This document shows, in pieces, positions 39,841 through 48,466 of a DNA stretch of 64,000 bases. Both the position numbers and the translations under genes were made by a program. The stretch spans positions 25,070 to 89,069 of the forward strand of contig NZ_CALPCU010000007.1 of NCBI RefSeq assembly GCF_943193085.1, in the 5' to 3' direction. Every line of letters starts with the position of its first letter. Position 1 is the stretch's first letter. The stretch comes from Vermiculatibacterium agrestimuris (lineage in GTDB: Bacteria > Bacillota > Clostridia > Oscillospirales > Oscillospiraceae). Under the pieces are notes generated by a model, which was not told the DNA's origin, made no database searches, and saw nothing but the letters and a program-made list of their open reading frames with translations.

Positions 39841-41556
39841 TTAAGCTGCGGGAGACTCCTCCGGTTCAGCGCTCTCAGCGGGGGAGGCAGAGGGGGTGGG
39901 AGTGGCGTTACTGACCTCGCCCACATACTTCATCCCGTCCGCAGAGACGGCCTCCATGGCGTCGGTAAGGTTGTTGAGCCACTCCGATTGGTCGGTGCTC
40001 TGCTTTGCCTGGATGGCGGTGCCCTTCCAGGCGGGCTCCTCAGATTTCTCGAAGTAGATCACATGCCAGCCGTAGTAGTCGGCGTCTTCTCCGTTGTGGC
40101 AGACAAGGCCGGTGTCACCGCTCTGGCGGGCGGGATCAAAGATCCAGTCATTGAAAACACCCACCATATCGCCCTTGCTGATATAGGTGTAACGACCGCC
40201 GTTGCCCCGGGAACCGCCGTCGTCGCTGTGCTCGTCGGCCAGAGCGCCAAAGCTCTCGGCCGTGGCCTCGCCGGCCTTCCACTCCTCCAGCAGTGCCTCG
40301 GCCTCGGCCTTGGCAGCATCCATGGCCTCCTGGGTGGGGGCGCCCTGAGATTCGTTCACGTCTGCGGTGTTGGGATCGTCCTCGGGCCTGTCGGCCATGA
40401 TGAGGATGTGACGGACATTCACAGTGGGGTCATCGACCAGGTAGCGATCCAGGAAGAGGACTACCTGATAACCGGTGGTGGTCTCAACGGCGGTCACGTC
40501 TCCGGCCCTGCGGGCGGGATCCATGAGCCAGGAGCCGGCGGCAGCGTCGCCGGAGCTGAGGTTGCTGCCCAGAACCTGCTGCTGAAGGGAATAGCTCTCC
40601 ACAGCGTAGGCGCCCTTATATGCCTCGGCCACATAGTCGGGAGCGATCTCAATGAAGGTCTTCTCCCGGTCGGAGCGGGAAGCGGCCTCCAGCTTGGATA
40701 CGGCCTCGTCAGCCTTCTCCTTGGCCTGGGCCATAGCGGCGGCCTTCTCCTCGTCGGTGGCCTCCACAGCGTTGCCCTCATTGTCGGTGGAAGCGGGAAC
40801 AGAGCCGTCTACCGTGAAAATGCGGTAATCATAGCTGTCCAGCGTATCGGGGTGCTCGTCGTAATAGGCCTCAAGCGCGGCGTCATCGTAAGAGATGCCC
40901 TCCTCGTGATGCTCGGAGAACTCAGAGGCCAGCATGTCGTTGGTCAGGTTGCGGACGAAGATCTTCTCGGTAACGCCCTTGCCATAGACTTGGGCAAAGT
41001 AGGAACCGCGGGTCATACCGTTCTGGGCGCAGATCAGGTCGATCTGGCTGAGCCGCTCGTCAATGGCCTCCTGGCCTTCGGCGGAGAGGGTGTACCCCTC
41101 GGCATTGGCTGCGGCGCACAGAGCAGCGGTCTGCTGCAGGTAGGACAGGGCATTTTCCCGGAAGGTGTCGGCGTAGGTCTTGCCCTCCGCCTCGTTGGAC
41201 CACTGCTCTCCCTCGCTAACATTGGGGTTATAGCCCATGGAGATGCCATAGGCGGCAAACTGCTGATACTGCGCATAAGCGGAGTTTCGCGCCGCCACGT
41301 AATAGTATTGGAGGTCGGCTACGGTGTAATCCACGCCGCCTACAGTGGCGGCCACATCCTTGCCGTGATCCTTGGTGCTCAATCCGTTCCATACCAGAAG
41401 TGCCACAGCGGCGACGGCGCACACTACGCCAACGGCGGTGTAGATCGTCTTTTGCCGTTTGGCGGCCTGAGCCTCGGCCTGTTCCTTCTGCTGGCGCTGA
41501 GTCAGGCCATCGGCCATCTCAGCCTTTCGCTGCTGCTTTTTATCAGATGCGCTCAT
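39841..41556 (-). CDS. Membrane-anchored parvulin-type peptidyl-prolyl isomerase
   Basis: A 571-residue foldase of PrsA/SurA style. A cytosolic Lys/Gln-rich N-terminus precedes one membrane helix (about 38-58). A SurA-N-like helical domain spans about 75-260. A PPIC rotamase domain starts at V-N-V-R-H-I-L-I (near 380) and ends at G-W-H-V-I-Y-F. The Pro/Ser/Glu-rich tail is disordered. The ATG at 41556 gives the cytosolic start; the open frame extends upstream across the promoter. Likely helps folding of secreted or cell-wall proteins outside the membrane. Confidence 0.88.
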   Translation of the reverse strand: MSASDKKQQRKAEMADGLTQRQQKEQAEAQAAKRQKTIYTAVGVVCAVAAVALLVWNGLSTKDHGKDVAATVGGVDYTVADLQYYYVAARNSAYAQYQQFAAYGISMGYNPNVSEGEQWSNEAEGKTYADTFRENALSYLQQTAALCAAANAEGYTLSAEGQEAIDERLSQIDLICAQNGMTRGSYFAQVYGKGVTEKIFVRNLTNDMLASEFSEHHEEGISYDDAALEAYYDEHPDTLDSYDYRIFTVDGSVPASTDNEGNAVEATDEEKAAAMAQAKEKADEAVSKLEAASRSDREKTFIEIAPDYVAEAYKGAYAVESYSLQQQVLGSNLSSGDAAAGSWLMDPARRAGDVTAVETTTGYQVVLFLDRYLVDDPTVNVRHILIMADRPEDDPNTADVNESQGAPTQEAMDAAKAEAEALLEEWKAGEATAESFGALADEHSDDGGSRGNGGRYTYISKGDMVGVFNDWIFDPARQSGDTGLVCHNGEDADYYGWHVIYFEKSEEPAWKGTAIQAKQSTDQSEWLNNLTDAMEAVSADGMKYVGEVSNATPTPSASPAESAEPEESPAA

Positions 41557-41640
41557 GCAGTTTTCAGTCCTCTCATTTTTTACCTGTGGCCGGGACAAGT
41601 CCCCGGCCGTCGTGCGCAAGGGCGCTCGACGCATTTTGTT

Positions 41641-41669
41641 ATTATACAAGAAACCGCCCAACCTTGCAA
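41641..41669 (-). promoter_or_regulatory. Sigma-A promoter of the parvulin gene
   Basis: Minus-strand TTGCAA (41669-41664), 17-bp spacer, TATAAT (41646-41641). Confidence 0.85.
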
Positions 41670-41683
41670 GCCCCAAAGAAGGC

Positions 41684-41727
41684 AAAAAAAGAAAAACCGC
41701 TGTTTAAGAAGAAAAACAGCGGTTTTT
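41684..41727 (-). terminator. Terminator downstream of the 6S RNA candidate
   Basis: AAAAACCGCTGTTT (41692-41705) pairs with AAACAGCGGTTTTT (41714-41727), a 14-bp stem. On the minus strand it is followed by a second T-run (CTTTTTTT), on the plus strand only by the stem Ts, so it mainly ends minus-strand transcription. Confidence 0.88.
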
Positions 41728-41734
41728 GGAACAA

Positions 41735-41925
41735 TAAAACCCCCGCCACAGCCGTGTGAACCCATTTAAAACCTGCACGTCTCCGGCAGGTGGGTCGCCT
41801 CCGTGCCGCTTTACCGCTTCCAACTTCCGGCCAAAGGCCGGGAGGCCTGCGAACCACGGCGCAAGTCAGCGTCCCGTTTTATAAATGTGGGTTTAAAAGG
41901 GCCCATCACGCACCGGGCAGGGGAG
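41735..41925 (-). ncRNA. ssrS: Probable 6S RNA
   Basis: About 190 nt on the minus strand with no gene. The ends pair: CCCCTGCC (41923-41916) with GGCGGGGG (41747-41740), then GCGTG with CACAC across a mismatch, then AACCCA-TTT with AAA-TGGGTT. Inside is a large open region and an apical CCGGCC-TTT-GGCCGG hairpin, i.e. a rod with a central bubble as in 6S RNA. The 3' part resembles E. coli 6S (GGGTT-CACA-GCC-TG-GGCGG) as I recall it. Nearby tcdA fits Bacillus bsrA synteny. No own promoter is evident, so it may be processed from the DUF1292 transcript. Confidence 0.55.
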
Positions 41926-41929
41926 AGCT

Positions 41930-42232
41930 TCAGCTCTCGCCGTGGTCGTCCTCCTCCTCCTGGAAAAGGGCGTCCATAAACTGGCCGTAGACCTCCTCCA
42001 GCTCCTCCTCGGAGTCCAGGGTGGACAGCTGCTCCTCGCCGTCCACATCCACCACCTTGAGGATGATAAGGCCGGTCTCCTCCTCGGCGTCGGACTCCTC
42101 GCCGGTATCGGCGGGGAAGAAGGCCATATAGATCTGGCCGTTATATTCTATGGTGTCCACATGCTCCAGTTCAAATTCATTGCCGTCCTCGTCCGTGACG
42201 GAGATGAAATCGGGGCCAAATTCCTCACTCAT
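41930..42232 (-). CDS. DUF1292 family acidic protein
   Basis: A 100-residue, highly acidic protein with the DUF1292 pattern (I-S-V-T-D-E-D-G-N-E-F-E-L-E-H-V-D-T-I-E-Y-N-G in two blocks, then Y-M-A-F-F-P). The family is conserved in Firmicutes between ruvX and mltG, and its function is unknown. Glu/Asp runs make up much of the C-terminus. It has its own promoter, and the 6S candidate follows directly after its stop. Confidence 0.87.
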   Translation of the reverse strand: MSEEFGPDFISVTDEDGNEFELEHVDTIEYNGQIYMAFFPADTGEESDAEEETGLIILKVVDVDGEEQLSTLDSEEELEEVYGQFMDALFQEEEDDHGES

Positions 42233-42273
42233 GGTCAGCGCCTCGCTTTCTAATCAGTTTTAACTGCTTTTAT

Positions 42274-42302
42274 TGTACCCTGTGCAGGCGGAAAAAGCAA
42301 GG
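42274..42302 (-). promoter_or_regulatory. Sigma-A promoter of the DUF1292 gene
   Basis: Minus-strand TTGCTT (42302-42297), 17-bp spacer, TACAAT (42279-42274), 41 bp before the ATG. Confidence 0.8.
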
Positions 42303-42374
42303 CCGGAGGAGGCCAAAATTTTACAACGGCTACCGAAGCATTGTCACCCAATGGGCGCACAAAAATTTTTGGGG

Positions 42375-42402
42375 TGGACAAACAGCAAACTGGTGGTATA
42401 AT
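42375..42402 (+). promoter_or_regulatory. Promoter of the penicillin-binding protein gene
   Basis: TGGACA (42375-42380), 16-bp spacer, TATAAT (42397-42402) with an extended TGG before it. Confidence 0.78.
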
Positions 42403-42473
42403 ATAGGGAGTATTTTTGTACCTTTGTCGTTCCCTGTTTTTGACAATCTGCCTATGGAAACGGAGGTGTCAGC

Positions 42474-45173
42474 ATGCCTCAAGAGCATATGCCGGAGCCG
42501 CAGGAGCACCGGAATCAAACGCCGCCCCGCACGAGCCAGAAAAAGAAGCCCAAGTGGAAGAAGATCGTAAGACGGGTGTTGACCGTGATCGGAACACTGT
42601 TTCTGATCTTCGTTATCACCTGTTCCTTCCTGGCCTGCTTCGCCGCGGTATACATCAAAAATGTCATTCTGCCCGACACCGAGGTGGATATCGCGCAATA
42701 TGGCATGAAGCTGTCCAGCACGATCTACTATATCGACCCGGAGACAGGCCGGGAGGTGGAGTATGAGACCCTCCACGGCGACCAGAATCGGGTATGGCTG
42801 GAATATGACCAGCTGCCTCAGAATTTGATCCACGCCGCCGTGGCCATTGAAGACCGCCGGTTCTACCAGCATCACGGCGTGGACTGGCTGCGCACTGCGA
42901 AGAGCGTGCTGACCATGTTTACCGGCGGACGGATCCAGGGCGGCTCTACCATCACACAGCAGTTTATCAAAAACTACACTCAGTATGACGATGTGACGGT
43001 GAAGCGAAAGATCCTGGAGATCTTCCGGGCATTGGAATTCGACAAGAAATACTCCAAGGACACCACCCTGGAGTGGTACCTCAACTATATCTTTTTCGGT
43101 CACAAGTGCTACGGCGTATATACCGCATCTTATTATTATTTCGGCAAGGATGTGACACAGCTGAACCTGGCCGAGTGCGCCAGCCTCATCAGCATCACCA
43201 ACAATCCGTCCCTCTACGACCCCTATACCAATCCGGAGAACAACACCACCCGCCGCGGTTACGTGCTGGACGCCATGGTACGGGACGGCTATATCTCCCA
43301 GGAAGAGTGCGACGCGGCCAAGACGGAGGTGCTAGACTTCCACAGCGGCCAGAGCGACGGCCAGCAGAGCGCCCTCTACAGCTGGTACACGGAACAGGTC
43401 ATCACCGACGTGACAAAAGACCTGATGGATCAGTATTATTACTCCGAGATCGCGGCCCAGGACATGGTGTACTCCGGCGGACTGAAGATCTACGCCTGCA
43501 TCGACCCCAAGGTACAGGCGGCGGTGGACAACATCTATTCCAACACGGAAAATCTACCCTATACCTCTGCGTCCGGGCAGCAGCTCCAGTCCGCCATTGT
43601 GGTGGTGGATCCCCAGGGCAATGTGTCCGCACTGGCGGGAAAAATGGGGGAGAAGACCGCGGAGGATACCCGCGGGTACAACATGGCCTCCCGGGCTCAG
43701 AGGCAGCCGGGCTCCTCCATCAAGCCCTTGGCGGTCTACGCGCCCGCTTTGGAGATGGGGCTGATCAATCCCTATTCTGTCTTTGAGGATGGCCCTCCGA
43801 TGCTTTTGAACGGTGACGCCTGGCCCTCCAATGTAAACCACCGCTACACCGGGCAGATGACGGTGTCCCGGGCCGTGGCGGACTCCACCAACACGGTGGC
43901 GGTACGGGTGCTCCAGAAAGTGACGCCTGAGGTGGGCTTCGAGTATCTGCTGGACAAGTTCCACGTTGATCCCGACCATTTGGTCATCAGCAAGGAGATC
44001 AACGGCCAGAATTTTTCCGATATCGGCTATTCTCAGATGGCGTTGGGCGGCCTCACCAATGGCGTAACGACCCTGGATATGGCGGGCGCCTATGCGGTGT
44101 TCCCCAGAAACGGCGTGTATGTGGAGCCCAGAACCTACTCCCGGGTGGAGGACGCCAATGGCAAGACACTGCTGACCAAGGGCACTGAGGGCGAGCCTGT
44201 ACTGAAGGAAAAGACCGTCTATTATATCAATGAACTGCTGAAGGGCGTGGTCAATGGGGGCGGCGGCTCTGCCGCCGGCATCTCCGGTATGACCGTCGCG
44301 GGCAAGACCGGCTCTACCACCGCCAACAATGACCGGTGGTTCGTGGGCTATACGCCCTACTACACCGCCGCCGTATGGGTGGGCTACCGCACACCGGAGC
44401 GGGTACGGGTCTCCGGCGACAACCCGGCGGCCGTACTATGGCGAAAGGTCATGACGCAAGTTCATGAAAACCTGGAAAACAAAGATTTTCCAAGGCCTGA
44501 CGGACTGGTACAGTTCGAGTACTGTATAGACACCGGCCTGCGGGCTACCGACGAGTGCCGCAGCGATGTGCGGGGCAGCCGGGTGGCTTTGGGCTATGCC
44601 TTCCCGGAGGATATCCCGTTGGAGGATTGCACCGCCCATGTCATGGTGGAGGTCTGCACCGCCGATCCGATCTTGAAGGAGGACGGCACTGCTACAGGCC
44701 GCTATCATCTGGCTGGAGAGTTTTGCCCCGAGGTGACCTGGAATGAGGACGGCACCGCCAATATGGGCAAGATCAGCGTGGCGGTGTTGGATATGGAACG
44801 GGAGTATATTGGAGATGTACACCCGGAGGACGACGCCTATTTCCTGGCCTCTCTGGAGGAGATCGGGCCTTGCACCGTCCACACCTCGGAGATTCCTGTG
44901 GAGCCTGTTCCTTATGACCCCAGAGACTTCGACATCACCAATCCTTCCACGTGGCCTTCCAAGGAGGACGACCCCAACTTCGACGCCAGCGACCCCTCCA
45001 CATGGCCCACCGCCGGGGGGCATACGCCCCGGCCCGTGGAAAGCGGAGAGCCGGGTCACACCCCAGAGCCCGGCAACAACGGTGATGAGCCGCCGGTGAG
45101 CCACTTCACCCCGCCCCCTGTTCTGCCTGTGGAGTCGCCCGACGACGAGCCGCTGCTCCCACCGGGCGCCTGA
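42474..45173 (+). CDS. Class A penicillin-binding protein (PBP1a family)
   Basis: An 899-residue bifunctional peptidoglycan synthase. A basic cytosolic N-terminus leads to one membrane helix (about 38-62). The GT51 glycosyltransferase has E-D-R-R-F-Y (near 126) and G-G-S-T-I-T-Q-Q. The transpeptidase has S-S-I-K (near 413), S-T-N (near 471) and K-T-G (near 610). The C-terminal 200 residues include a Cys-containing beta domain and a Pro/Asp tail with two [N/D]-P-S-T-W-P units. GGAGGTG lies before the ATG. Monocistronic. Confidence 0.95.
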   Translation: MPQEHMPEPQEHRNQTPPRTSQKKKPKWKKIVRRVLTVIGTLFLIFVITCSFLACFAAVYIKNVILPDTEVDIAQYGMKLSSTIYYIDPETGREVEYETLHGDQNRVWLEYDQLPQNLIHAAVAIEDRRFYQHHGVDWLRTAKSVLTMFTGGRIQGGSTITQQFIKNYTQYDDVTVKRKILEIFRALEFDKKYSKDTTLEWYLNYIFFGHKCYGVYTASYYYFGKDVTQLNLAECASLISITNNPSLYDPYTNPENNTTRRGYVLDAMVRDGYISQEECDAAKTEVLDFHSGQSDGQQSALYSWYTEQVITDVTKDLMDQYYYSEIAAQDMVYSGGLKIYACIDPKVQAAVDNIYSNTENLPYTSASGQQLQSAIVVVDPQGNVSALAGKMGEKTAEDTRGYNMASRAQRQPGSSIKPLAVYAPALEMGLINPYSVFEDGPPMLLNGDAWPSNVNHRYTGQMTVSRAVADSTNTVAVRVLQKVTPEVGFEYLLDKFHVDPDHLVISKEINGQNFSDIGYSQMALGGLTNGVTTLDMAGAYAVFPRNGVYVEPRTYSRVEDANGKTLLTKGTEGEPVLKEKTVYYINELLKGVVNGGGGSAAGISGMTVAGKTGSTTANNDRWFVGYTPYYTAAVWVGYRTPERVRVSGDNPAAVLWRKVMTQVHENLENKDFPRPDGLVQFEYCIDTGLRATDECRSDVRGSRVALGYAFPEDIPLEDCTAHVMVEVCTADPILKEDGTATGRYHLAGEFCPEVTWNEDGTANMGKISVAVLDMEREYIGDVHPEDDAYFLASLEEIGPCTVHTSEIPVEPVPYDPRDFDITNPSTWPSKEDDPNFDASDPSTWPTAGGHTPRPVESGEPGHTPEPGNNGDEPPVSHFTPPPVLPVESPDDEPLLPPGA

Positions 45174-45187
45174 ATATTACCCCCATG

Positions 45188-45216
45188 GAAAGGGCGCGCT
45201 TTTGGCGCGCCCTTTC
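45188..45216 (+). terminator. Hairpin after the PBP gene
   Basis: GAAAGGGCGCGC / GCGCGCCCTTTC, a perfect 12-bp stem with a 5-nt loop, 15 nt after the stop. The T-run is short (GTAATTT), so termination may be partial. Confidence 0.7.
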
Positions 45217-45283
45217 GTAATTTCCGGCAAAAATCTTCCCCTTGGGGCAGGATAAGTTGGATAGTTTTTTGCTCTATTTCCCG

Positions 45284-45312
45284 TTGCGTCAAAGAGGTGG
45301 TCGTGATACAAT
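45284..45312 (+). promoter_or_regulatory. Promoter of the ACT-hom-lysC unit
   Basis: TTGCGT (45284-45289), 17-bp spacer, TACAAT (45307-45312) with an extended TGA. It lies 62 bp before the ACT-protein ATG. No T-box or lysine riboswitch is seen in this short leader. Confidence 0.78.
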
Positions 45313-45373
45313 ATACCACAGCACACGAACAAATGACTTTCCCGTGTGGACACAGAAGGGGGCTCATCATAAA

Positions 45374-45814
45374 ATGGGAACACGATCCCAATACTTTATT
45401 GTGGAGGCAGCGGCACTGCCGGAAATTTTTTTGAAGGTGGCGGAGGCCAAGCGGCTTCTGGAGGTGGGCGAGGCCCAAACAGTGAATGAGGCGGCGCAGA
45501 GTGTCGGGATCAGCCGCAGCGCCTTCTACAAGTATAAGGACGCGGTGCGGCCCTTCAACGACATGGGCAGCGGACGCATCGTCACCTTTCAGATCCTGCT
45601 TAAAAACGAGCCGGGCGTGCTCTCGGCGGTGCTCAACAGCTTTGCCCGGTGCGGCGCCAATATCCTGACCATCAACCAGGGTGTGCCGGCCGGAGGGAGC
45701 GCTGTGGTGAACATCGGCGCGGAGACCTCGGGACTTGTGATGACCATTGAGGAGATGCTTTCCAGAGTGGCCGTTGAGACGGGGGTCGTACGCTGTGAGA
45801 TACTGGCGGGCTAA
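45374..45814 (+). CDS. ACT-domain protein (PheB / UPF0735 type)
   Basis: A 146-residue protein. An N-terminal helix-turn-helix-like part (E-A-A-Q-S-V-G-I-S-R-S-A-F-Y-K-Y-K-D near 40-57) is followed by an ACT domain (about 70-146; N-E-P-G-V-L-S-A-V-L-N). It usually sits upstream of homoserine dehydrogenase in Clostridia and is thought to sense an amino acid; whether it binds DNA or acts on an enzyme is unknown. The ATG at 45374 follows AGAAGGGGG. Confidence 0.88.
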   Translation: MGTRSQYFIVEAAALPEIFLKVAEAKRLLEVGEAQTVNEAAQSVGISRSAFYKYKDAVRPFNDMGSGRIVTFQILLKNEPGVLSAVLNSFARCGANILTINQGVPAGGSAVVNIGAETSGLVMTIEEMLSRVAVETGVVRCEILAG

Positions 45815-45840
45815 GCGCCCAGCATGAAAGGAGAGACATT

Positions 45841-47055
45841 ATGGCAAAGGTCGCTGTACTGGGCTTTGGCGTGGTGGGCTCCGGTGTGGCCGAGGTGCTT
45901 CGGCGCAACGGGGCGCACATCGGTCAGAAGCTTCACTCCAGCGTGGAGCTGAAATATATTCTGGATCTGCGGGACTTCCCGGACAGTCCCTTTTCCCACA
46001 TGGTGATCCACGACTTCTCCATAATTGAGAACGATCCGGAGATAGAGGTCGTGGTGGAGACCATCGGCGGAGCGGGGATCGCCAAGGAATACACCCTGCG
46101 GGCCCTGCGGGCAGGCAAGAGCGTGGTCACCTCCAACAAAGAACTGGTGGCCGAGCACGGGTACGAGCTGATGAAGCTGGCCCAGGAAAAGGGCGTCAGC
46201 TACCTATACGAGGCCAGCGTGGGCGGGGGGATCCCCATTATCCGACCGCTGAAGCAGTGCCTGGCCGCCAACGAGATCAGCGAGATCTGCGGCATCCTCA
46301 ACGGCACCACGAACTATATCCTCACCCGGATGATCCGGGCGGGCCTCAGCTTTGACGCGGCGCTGAAGGAGGCACAGCAGAACGGCTATGCCGAGGCCGA
46401 TCCCACCGCCGATGTGGAGGGCCACGACGCCTGCCGGAAGATCTGCATCCTGGCCTCTCTGGCCTTTGGGCGGCATATCTACCCGGAGCAGGTTCCCACG
46501 GAGGGCATCTCCGGGGTGTCCCTGGCCGATGTGGCTTACGCCGACTCCTGCGGCAAGAAGATCAAACTGCTGGGCCGGGCCATTTTGGGGGAAGACGGAA
46601 AGGTGCGCGCTTTCGTGGCGCCCCATCTGGTCGGCAGCGAAGCCCCTCTGGCAGGGGTAGAGGATGTGTTCAACGCCATCACCGTCAAGGGAAACGCCAT
46701 CGGGGACGTGATGTTCTATGGCAGGGGCGCGGGGAAGCTGCCCACCGCCTCCGCTGTGGTGGCTGACGTGATGGACGCTGTAAGCCGTCGGGATCGGCCC
46801 AAATTTATGGATTGGGGGCCAGGAGGCAAAGACGTGACTCTGCCCCCCGACGATGTGGCCAGCCCCTGGTATGTCCGGGCGCACGCGCCGGCAGAGGCGC
46901 TGCGCGCCGCTCTGGGAGAGGTCACCGTACTGGCCCGGGCCGGCGCGCCGGAAGAGGAGACCGCCGTGCTGGTGCCCGCCATGATGCGAAATGCGCTGGA
47001 GGAAAAACTCTCCGGCATAGCCGTCACAGCGCTGTTCCGGGTACTGGAGGACTGA
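45841..47055 (+). CDS. hom: Homoserine dehydrogenase
   Basis: Reduces aspartate semialdehyde to homoserine on the route to threonine and methionine. The 404-residue protein has the NAD(P) loop G-F-G-V-V-G-S-G (near 8-15), the catalytic core N-G-T-T-N-Y-I-L (near 156-163) and G-x-D-A-C-R-K. A reduced C-terminal regulatory region (about 330-404) replaces the full ACT domain of longer forms. Preceded by AAGGAGAG; lysC follows 62 nt later. Confidence 0.94.
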   Translation: MAKVAVLGFGVVGSGVAEVLRRNGAHIGQKLHSSVELKYILDLRDFPDSPFSHMVIHDFSIIENDPEIEVVVETIGGAGIAKEYTLRALRAGKSVVTSNKELVAEHGYELMKLAQEKGVSYLYEASVGGGIPIIRPLKQCLAANEISEICGILNGTTNYILTRMIRAGLSFDAALKEAQQNGYAEADPTADVEGHDACRKICILASLAFGRHIYPEQVPTEGISGVSLADVAYADSCGKKIKLLGRAILGEDGKVRAFVAPHLVGSEAPLAGVEDVFNAITVKGNAIGDVMFYGRGAGKLPTASAVVADVMDAVSRRDRPKFMDWGPGGKDVTLPPDDVASPWYVRAHAPAEALRAALGEVTVLARAGAPEEETAVLVPAMMRNALEEKLSGIAVTALFRVLED

Positions 47056-47117
47056 CCGCGAATGTCCCGGCGGCATAAAATAGGACGTGGAAACCTGTAA
47101 GGGGGTAACTATTTCAT

Positions 47118-48350
47118 ATGGGACTCATTGTTCAGAAATTCGGCGGCAGCTCTGTTGCGGATTCCAATAAGATCCGCAATGTAGCCCGCATTATTACCGA
47201 GACATACCGGCGGGGACACAATGTGGTGGTCGTTCTCTCCGCTCAGGGAGATACCACCGACGATCTTATCACCAAGGCCGCGGAGATCAACCCCAAGGCC
47301 TCCAAGCGGGAGATGGATATGCTTCTGTCCACAGGCGAGCAGATCTCCTGCTCCCTGTGTGCCATGGCCATCGAGGCCATGGGCTATCCGGTGGTCTCTC
47401 TCACCGGCTGGCAGGCGGGGATGCAGACCAACTCCACCTATGGAAACGCCCGCATCAAGCGGGTGTCCACCGAGCGTATCCTCACCGAGCTGGATCGGCG
47501 GAGCATCGTCATCGTCACCGGCTTCCAGGGCATCAACAAGTACGGTGACATCACCACCTTGGGCCGGGGCGGCTCAGACACCTCGGCGGTAGCCCTGGCG
47601 GCCAGTCTCCACGCTGACCTGTGCCAGATCTACACCGATGTGGACGGAGTCTACACCGCCGATCCCCGGCTGGTGCCCCAGGCCCATAAGCTCCAGGAGA
47701 TCACCTTTGATGAGATGCTGGAGCTGGCGACCTTGGGCGCCCAAGTACTCCATAACCGTTCGGTAGAGATGGCAAAGCGTTACAATGTCAATCTGGAGGT
47801 GCTCTCCAGCTTTTCCGGTAATCCGGGAACAAAAGTCAAGGAGGTTGTGAAAATCATGGAAAAATCCCATGTCAGCGGCATTGCCAAGGATAAAAACACC
47901 GCCCGCCTGGCCCTGGTGGGCCTGGCTGACGAGCCGGGCATTGCCTTCCGCATCTTCTCTTTGCTCTCAAAGGAGAAGATCAATGTGGATATTATTCTGC
48001 AGTCCATCGGCCGGGAGGACAAGAAGGACATCAGCTTTACCGTGGCCAAGAGCGATACCGAGGCCGCCAAGCAGATCCTGGAGGAGAACCGGGAGTATAT
48101 CGGCTTCGACCACATCGACGTCAATGACAACATCGCCAAAGTCTCCATCGTAGGCGCCGGCATGATCAACAACCCCGGCGTGGCCGCCGGCATGTTCGAG
48201 GCGCTGTTTAACGCCGGCATCAATATCCATATGATCTCCACCAGCGAGATCAAGGTCTCTGTGCTGGTGGATCTGGCCGATGCCGACAGGGCCGTCCAGG
48301 TCGTCCACCGCAAATTCTTCGACGACAACGGGATGCAAAGCGCCATGTAA
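47118..48350 (+). CDS. lysC: Aspartate kinase, alpha chain
   Basis: First step of the aspartate family pathway. The 410-residue class II enzyme has the kinase domain 1-245 (V-Q-K-F-G-G-S-S-V-A near 5-14; G-R-G-G-S-D-T-S-A near 152) and two ACT domains (about 265-400) that bind lysine and/or threonine. AAGGAGG at 47838-47844 and ATG at 47856 (codon 247) provide an internal start for a beta chain. Closed by a terminator. Confidence 0.95.
   Translation: MGLIVQKFGGSSVADSNKIRNVARIITETYRRGHNVVVVLSAQGDTTDDLITKAAEINPKASKREMDMLLSTGEQISCSLCAMAIEAMGYPVVSLTGWQAGMQTNSTYGNARIKRVSTERILTELDRRSIVIVTGFQGINKYGDITTLGRGGSDTSAVALAASLHADLCQIYTDVDGVYTADPRLVPQAHKLQEITFDEMLELATLGAQVLHNRSVEMAKRYNVNLEVLSSFSGNPGTKVKEVVKIMEKSHVSGIAKDKNTARLALVGLADEPGIAFRIFSLLSKEKINVDIILQSIGREDKKDISFTVAKSDTEAAKQILEENREYIGFDHIDVNDNIAKVSIVGAGMINNPGVAAGMFEALFNAGINIHMISTSEIKVSVLVDLADADRAVQVVHRKFFDDNGMQSAM
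47856..48350 (+). CDS. Aspartate kinase beta chain from internal start
   Basis: In-frame ATG at codon 247 of lysC with a perfect AAGGAGG 11 nt upstream. The 164-residue product would consist of the two ACT domains only. In Bacillus subtilis aspartokinase II a beta subunit of this size is made from an internal start at almost the same codon and forms alpha2beta2. The sequence shows the site; its use is inferred from that precedent. Confidence 0.65.
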   Translation: MEKSHVSGIAKDKNTARLALVGLADEPGIAFRIFSLLSKEKINVDIILQSIGREDKKDISFTVAKSDTEAAKQILEENREYIGFDHIDVNDNIAKVSIVGAGMINNPGVAAGMFEALFNAGINIHMISTSEIKVSVLVDLADADRAVQVVHRKFFDDNGMQSAM

Positions 48351-48365
48351 GCGCGCCTTTATCCG

Positions 48366-48400
48366 AAAAAGAGACGGGGGAAATTCCCCGTCTCTTTTTT
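48366..48400 (+). terminator. Intrinsic terminator after lysC
   Basis: AAAAAGAGACGGGG, GAAATT loop, CCCCGTCTCTTTTTT. Confidence 0.95.
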
Positions 48401-48404
48401 CCTA

Positions 48405-48433
48405 TTGACAGGGAAGGGATAATGTAGTATATT
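48405..48433 (+). promoter_or_regulatory. Promoter of the histidine operon
   Basis: TTGACA (48405-48410), 17-bp spacer, TATATT (48428-48433), directly after the lysC terminator. The leader before hisZG is only about 27 nt, so there is no room for a T-box or attenuator. Confidence 0.85.
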
Positions 48434-48466
48434 AGCGTGGTAAAGCATAAAAGTGAGGGATCATTC

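Noticed and set aside
39631..41769. Plus-strand open frame of 712 codons opposite the parvulin gene
   Set aside because: Antisense shadow of a clearly identified gene with a signal-anchor and PPIC domain; no ribosome binding site or promoter.
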